A DNA stretch of 64,000 nt from Christensenella sp. UBA4379 (lineage in GTDB: Bacteria; Bacillota; Clostridia; Christensenellales; Aristaeellaceae). Both the position numbers and the translations under genes were made by a program. Each line of letters opens with the position of its first letter. The first letter of the stretch is position 1. Under the pieces are notes generated by a model. It had not been told where the DNA came from and did no database searches. It saw nothing but the letters and a program-made list of their open reading frames with translations. The DNA is taken from positions 6,571 through 70,570 of the forward strand of contig DGRV01000085.1 in assembly GCA_002391225.1 (NCBI GenBank). The letters run 5' to 3'. Shown here piece by piece: positions 62,410 to 64,000 of the stretch.

Positions 62410-63543
62410 TCAGCCGTTCATCCGGCTGATCACAGCGCGCACAGAGCCATCCCGCAGATAGATTCTCGGCACCCTTCGGCCGATCATGCAGGTGACTTCG
62501 TTCCGATTCATATCCGCCCAGGCGGCAAATTCGTTGAGGGAAATGCCGTCCCCGAGGAGAACAGCGGTATCCCCTTCCCGGACGCCTGGAATCCCCGTCA
62601 CGTCCACCATCATCTGGTCCATGCAGACCCTGCCCAGCACGCGGGCTCTCTGTCCGTGAATCTCCACCTCTCCAACGCCGGATAGCAGCCGGGGGTAGCC
62701 GTCCACGTAGCCAGCGGACAGAGTGGCGACCAGGGTATCCCGGTCCAGAGCATCGTCACTGTAGCCGACACCCTCTCCCCGCGGCACCGGAGAAACGCGG
62801 GTAACCCGGGCGCAGAGGCGGACCACCACCTGTCTGCGCTCAAAATGCTGATAGGAAGGTGGCACATTTCCGTAGAGAAAGGCGCCCACGCGGACAAAGC
62901 CGTACTGATCCTCCGGCCGTCTGACCAGGCCGATGGAATCCAGCAGATGAACCATGGGAAACTGAAAGCCCTGGGCGGAAAGGGAATCCACGCATTTCCT
63001 GAACAGAGCACACTGTACCTCTGTCTGTTCCGGACCTCGGAGTGCCAGATGGCTGTACAGCCCCTCCTGCACAATACCGGGCATTTTAAGGACCGGCGTC
63101 AGTTCGGAAAGGTCCGAAAAGCCGAGCCGATGCAGGCCCGTATCCAGCTTGATATGCACCAAAGCATTCGTGCCCAGACGGACAGCCGTCTCGGACACCA
63201 GGCGCATTTCCTCCTGCGTCCCCACGGTGATCCTGATGGAAAGGCGGATCGCCTCCTCCAGCTCGCAGGGAGCCGTTGCGCCCATAACCAGGACAAAAGC
63301 GTCCGGGAAAGCGTGGATCAGTTCTCTGGCTTCTTCAAAGCAGGCGACGGCGAAATGACGGATTCCCTGTTCCCACAGGATGCCCGCTACCTGCACAGCC
63401 CCCAAGCCATAGCCATCCGCTTTGAGTACGCAGATCAAGTGAACCCCCGGGTTCAGCAGGCTTTCCGCTTCCTTCAGGTTCTTTACCAGTGCGTCTTCCG
63501 AAATTTCCGCCCAGCAACGGGCGCGGGCATGCAGTTCATCCAT
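62410..63543 (-). CDS. alr: Alanine racemase
   Basis: PLP enzyme making D-alanine for peptidoglycan. About 377 residues: PLP Lys41 in LKADGYGLG, the [12 protein letters not shown] segment, catalytic Tyr in [12 protein letters not shown] (near 258) and the [12 protein letters not shown] motif. Start is ATG 63543 (or 63549); the region overlaps the end of the upstream ABC ATPase gene, pointing to coupling. The same transcript probably begins at the oligopeptide transporter genes outside the window. Confidence 0.95.
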   Translation of the reverse strand: MDELHARARCWAEISEDALVKNLKEAESLLNPGVHLICVLKADGYGLGAVQVAGILWEQGIRHFAVACFEEARELIHAFPDAFVLVMGATAPCELEEAIRLSIRITVGTQEEMRLVSETAVRLGTNALVHIKLDTGLHRLGFSDLSELTPVLKMPGIVQEGLYSHLALRGPEQTEVQCALFRKCVDSLSAQGFQFPMVHLLDSIGLVRRPEDQYGFVRVGAFLYGNVPPSYQHFERRQVVVRLCARVTRVSPVPRGEGVGYSDDALDRDTLVATLSAGYVDGYPRLLSGVGEVEIHGQRARVLGRVCMDQMMVDVTGIPGVREGDTAVLLGDGISLNEFAAWADMNRNEVTCMIGRRVPRIYLRDGSVRAVISRMNG

Positions 63544-64000
63544 GTTCATACGCTTTCCGGTACCGTTTGAGTTCTTCCTCATTGGCGAGGATAAAGTGCC
63601 CTGGCACCAGTTCTGTCCATTTAGGCGGGTCGTTTTCGTAATGGTGAACGCTGTCGTCATAGGTCAGCAGAGTCTGTCCCGAAGCGGCGTCCGGCGAGGG
63701 CTGAGGAACCGCTGACAGGAGGGCCTGCGTGTAAGGGTGCAGGGGATGGGCAAAAAGCTCCTCTGTTTCCGCAAGTTCCACCAGCACGCCCAGATGGATG
63801 ACCGCGATCCTGTCGCAGATAAAGCGCATGACGGACAGATCGTGGGAGATAAACAGATACGTGAGGCCCCTTTTTTGCTGCAGCTCCGACATCAGGTTCA
63901 GCACCTGAGCGCGGATGGATACATCCAGCGCGGAAATCGGTTCATCCGCTACGATGAATTCCGGCTGCATGATCAGCGCCCGGGCGATGCCGATGCGCTG
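63536..64000 (-). CDS. oppF: Oligopeptide ABC transporter ATPase, 3' part only
   Basis: The 154 C-terminal residues of an OppF/DppF-type ATPase; the start lies past the window edge. The visible part begins in the signature helix QRIGIARAL and has Walker [13 protein letters not shown], the H-loop [13 protein letters not shown] and the C-terminal [17 protein letters not shown] motif of peptide transporters. Whether it is OppD or OppF cannot be fixed. Its end overlaps the alr start. Confidence 0.9.
   Translation of the reverse strand, partial: QRIGIARALIMQPEFIVADEPISALDVSIRAQVLNLMSELQQKRGLTYLFISHDLSVMRFICDRIAVIHLGVLVELAETEELFAHPLHPYTQALLSAVPQPSPDAASGQTLLTYDDSVHHYENDPPKWTELVPGHFILANEEELKRYRKAYEHG

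Overview
The window looks like chromosome from a Gram-positive anaerobe of the Clostridia (Bacillota). The evidence is the linked darA/holB/yaaT genes arranged much as in Bacillus, AAGGAGG ribosome sites with many GTG/TTG starts, near-consensus sigma-A promoters with 16-18 base spacers, an FtsK/SpoIIIE translocase, and heterodimeric exporters with the Firmicutes type of asymmetry. Coding DNA is GC-rich; one gap near 11.3-12.1 kb is clearly AT-rich. No rRNA, tRNA, CRISPR array or intact insertion sequence was found. Genus cannot be fixed from the sequence alone.

Layout. 1-6.3 kb: a 3'-5' exonuclease (cut by the window edge) overlapping a TGS-uridine-kinase-like nucleoside kinase, a convergent deoB-punA nucleoside-salvage operon, a THUMP-type RNA methyltransferase and an unknown protein. 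6.3-9 kb: murG, then a divergent ECF sigma factor with a one-TM partner. 9.2-11.3 kb: a membrane-tethered, coiled-coil 5'-nucleotidase-like phosphatase. 11.3-12.1 kb: AT-rich, apparently non-coding. 12.1-19.4 kb: a heterodimeric ABC exporter, a DegV protein and an ABC-2 transporter. 19.4-28.8 kb: ftsK, then an envelope operon (membrane beta-propeller protein, glpK, L,D-transpeptidase). 28.9-33.9 kb: asd-dapA-dapB (lysine/diaminopimelate), then greA-lysS. 34-37.9 kb: a hybrid histidine kinase overlapping a solute-binding lipoprotein. 38-42.3 kb: lon-ysxC-proA. 42.4-47.3 kb: lysC-darA-holB-yaaT and a FliB-like cysteine-cluster protein. 47.5-55 kb: a glutamine-amidotransferase/phosphoesterase/SDR operon, then a six-gene operon from PRPP synthetase to two CobW GTPases. 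55-56.6 kb: a uracil-permease-type gene behind a leader with a PyrR-like loop and a terminator. 56.6-61.7 kb: a three-gene NHLP-type peptide-export cassette. 61.8-64 kb: a GNAT acetyltransferase, alanine racemase and the end of an oligopeptide ABC ATPase.

How the genes fit together. Wall-precursor supply recurs: lysC, asd, dapA and dapB lead to diaminopimelate, alr makes D-alanine, murG makes lipid II and the L,D-transpeptidase crosslinks. Nucleotide salvage is also prominent (deoB, punA, nucleoside kinase, PRPP synthetase, permease, phosphatase). The parts most worth following are the NHLP cassette, which has no recognisable precursor peptide and an unusually short membrane-fusion protein; the CobW pair, one with a 60-residue His/Asp/Glu tract and one apparently fused to a YcgQ-like domain; and the PyrR-like attenuator.
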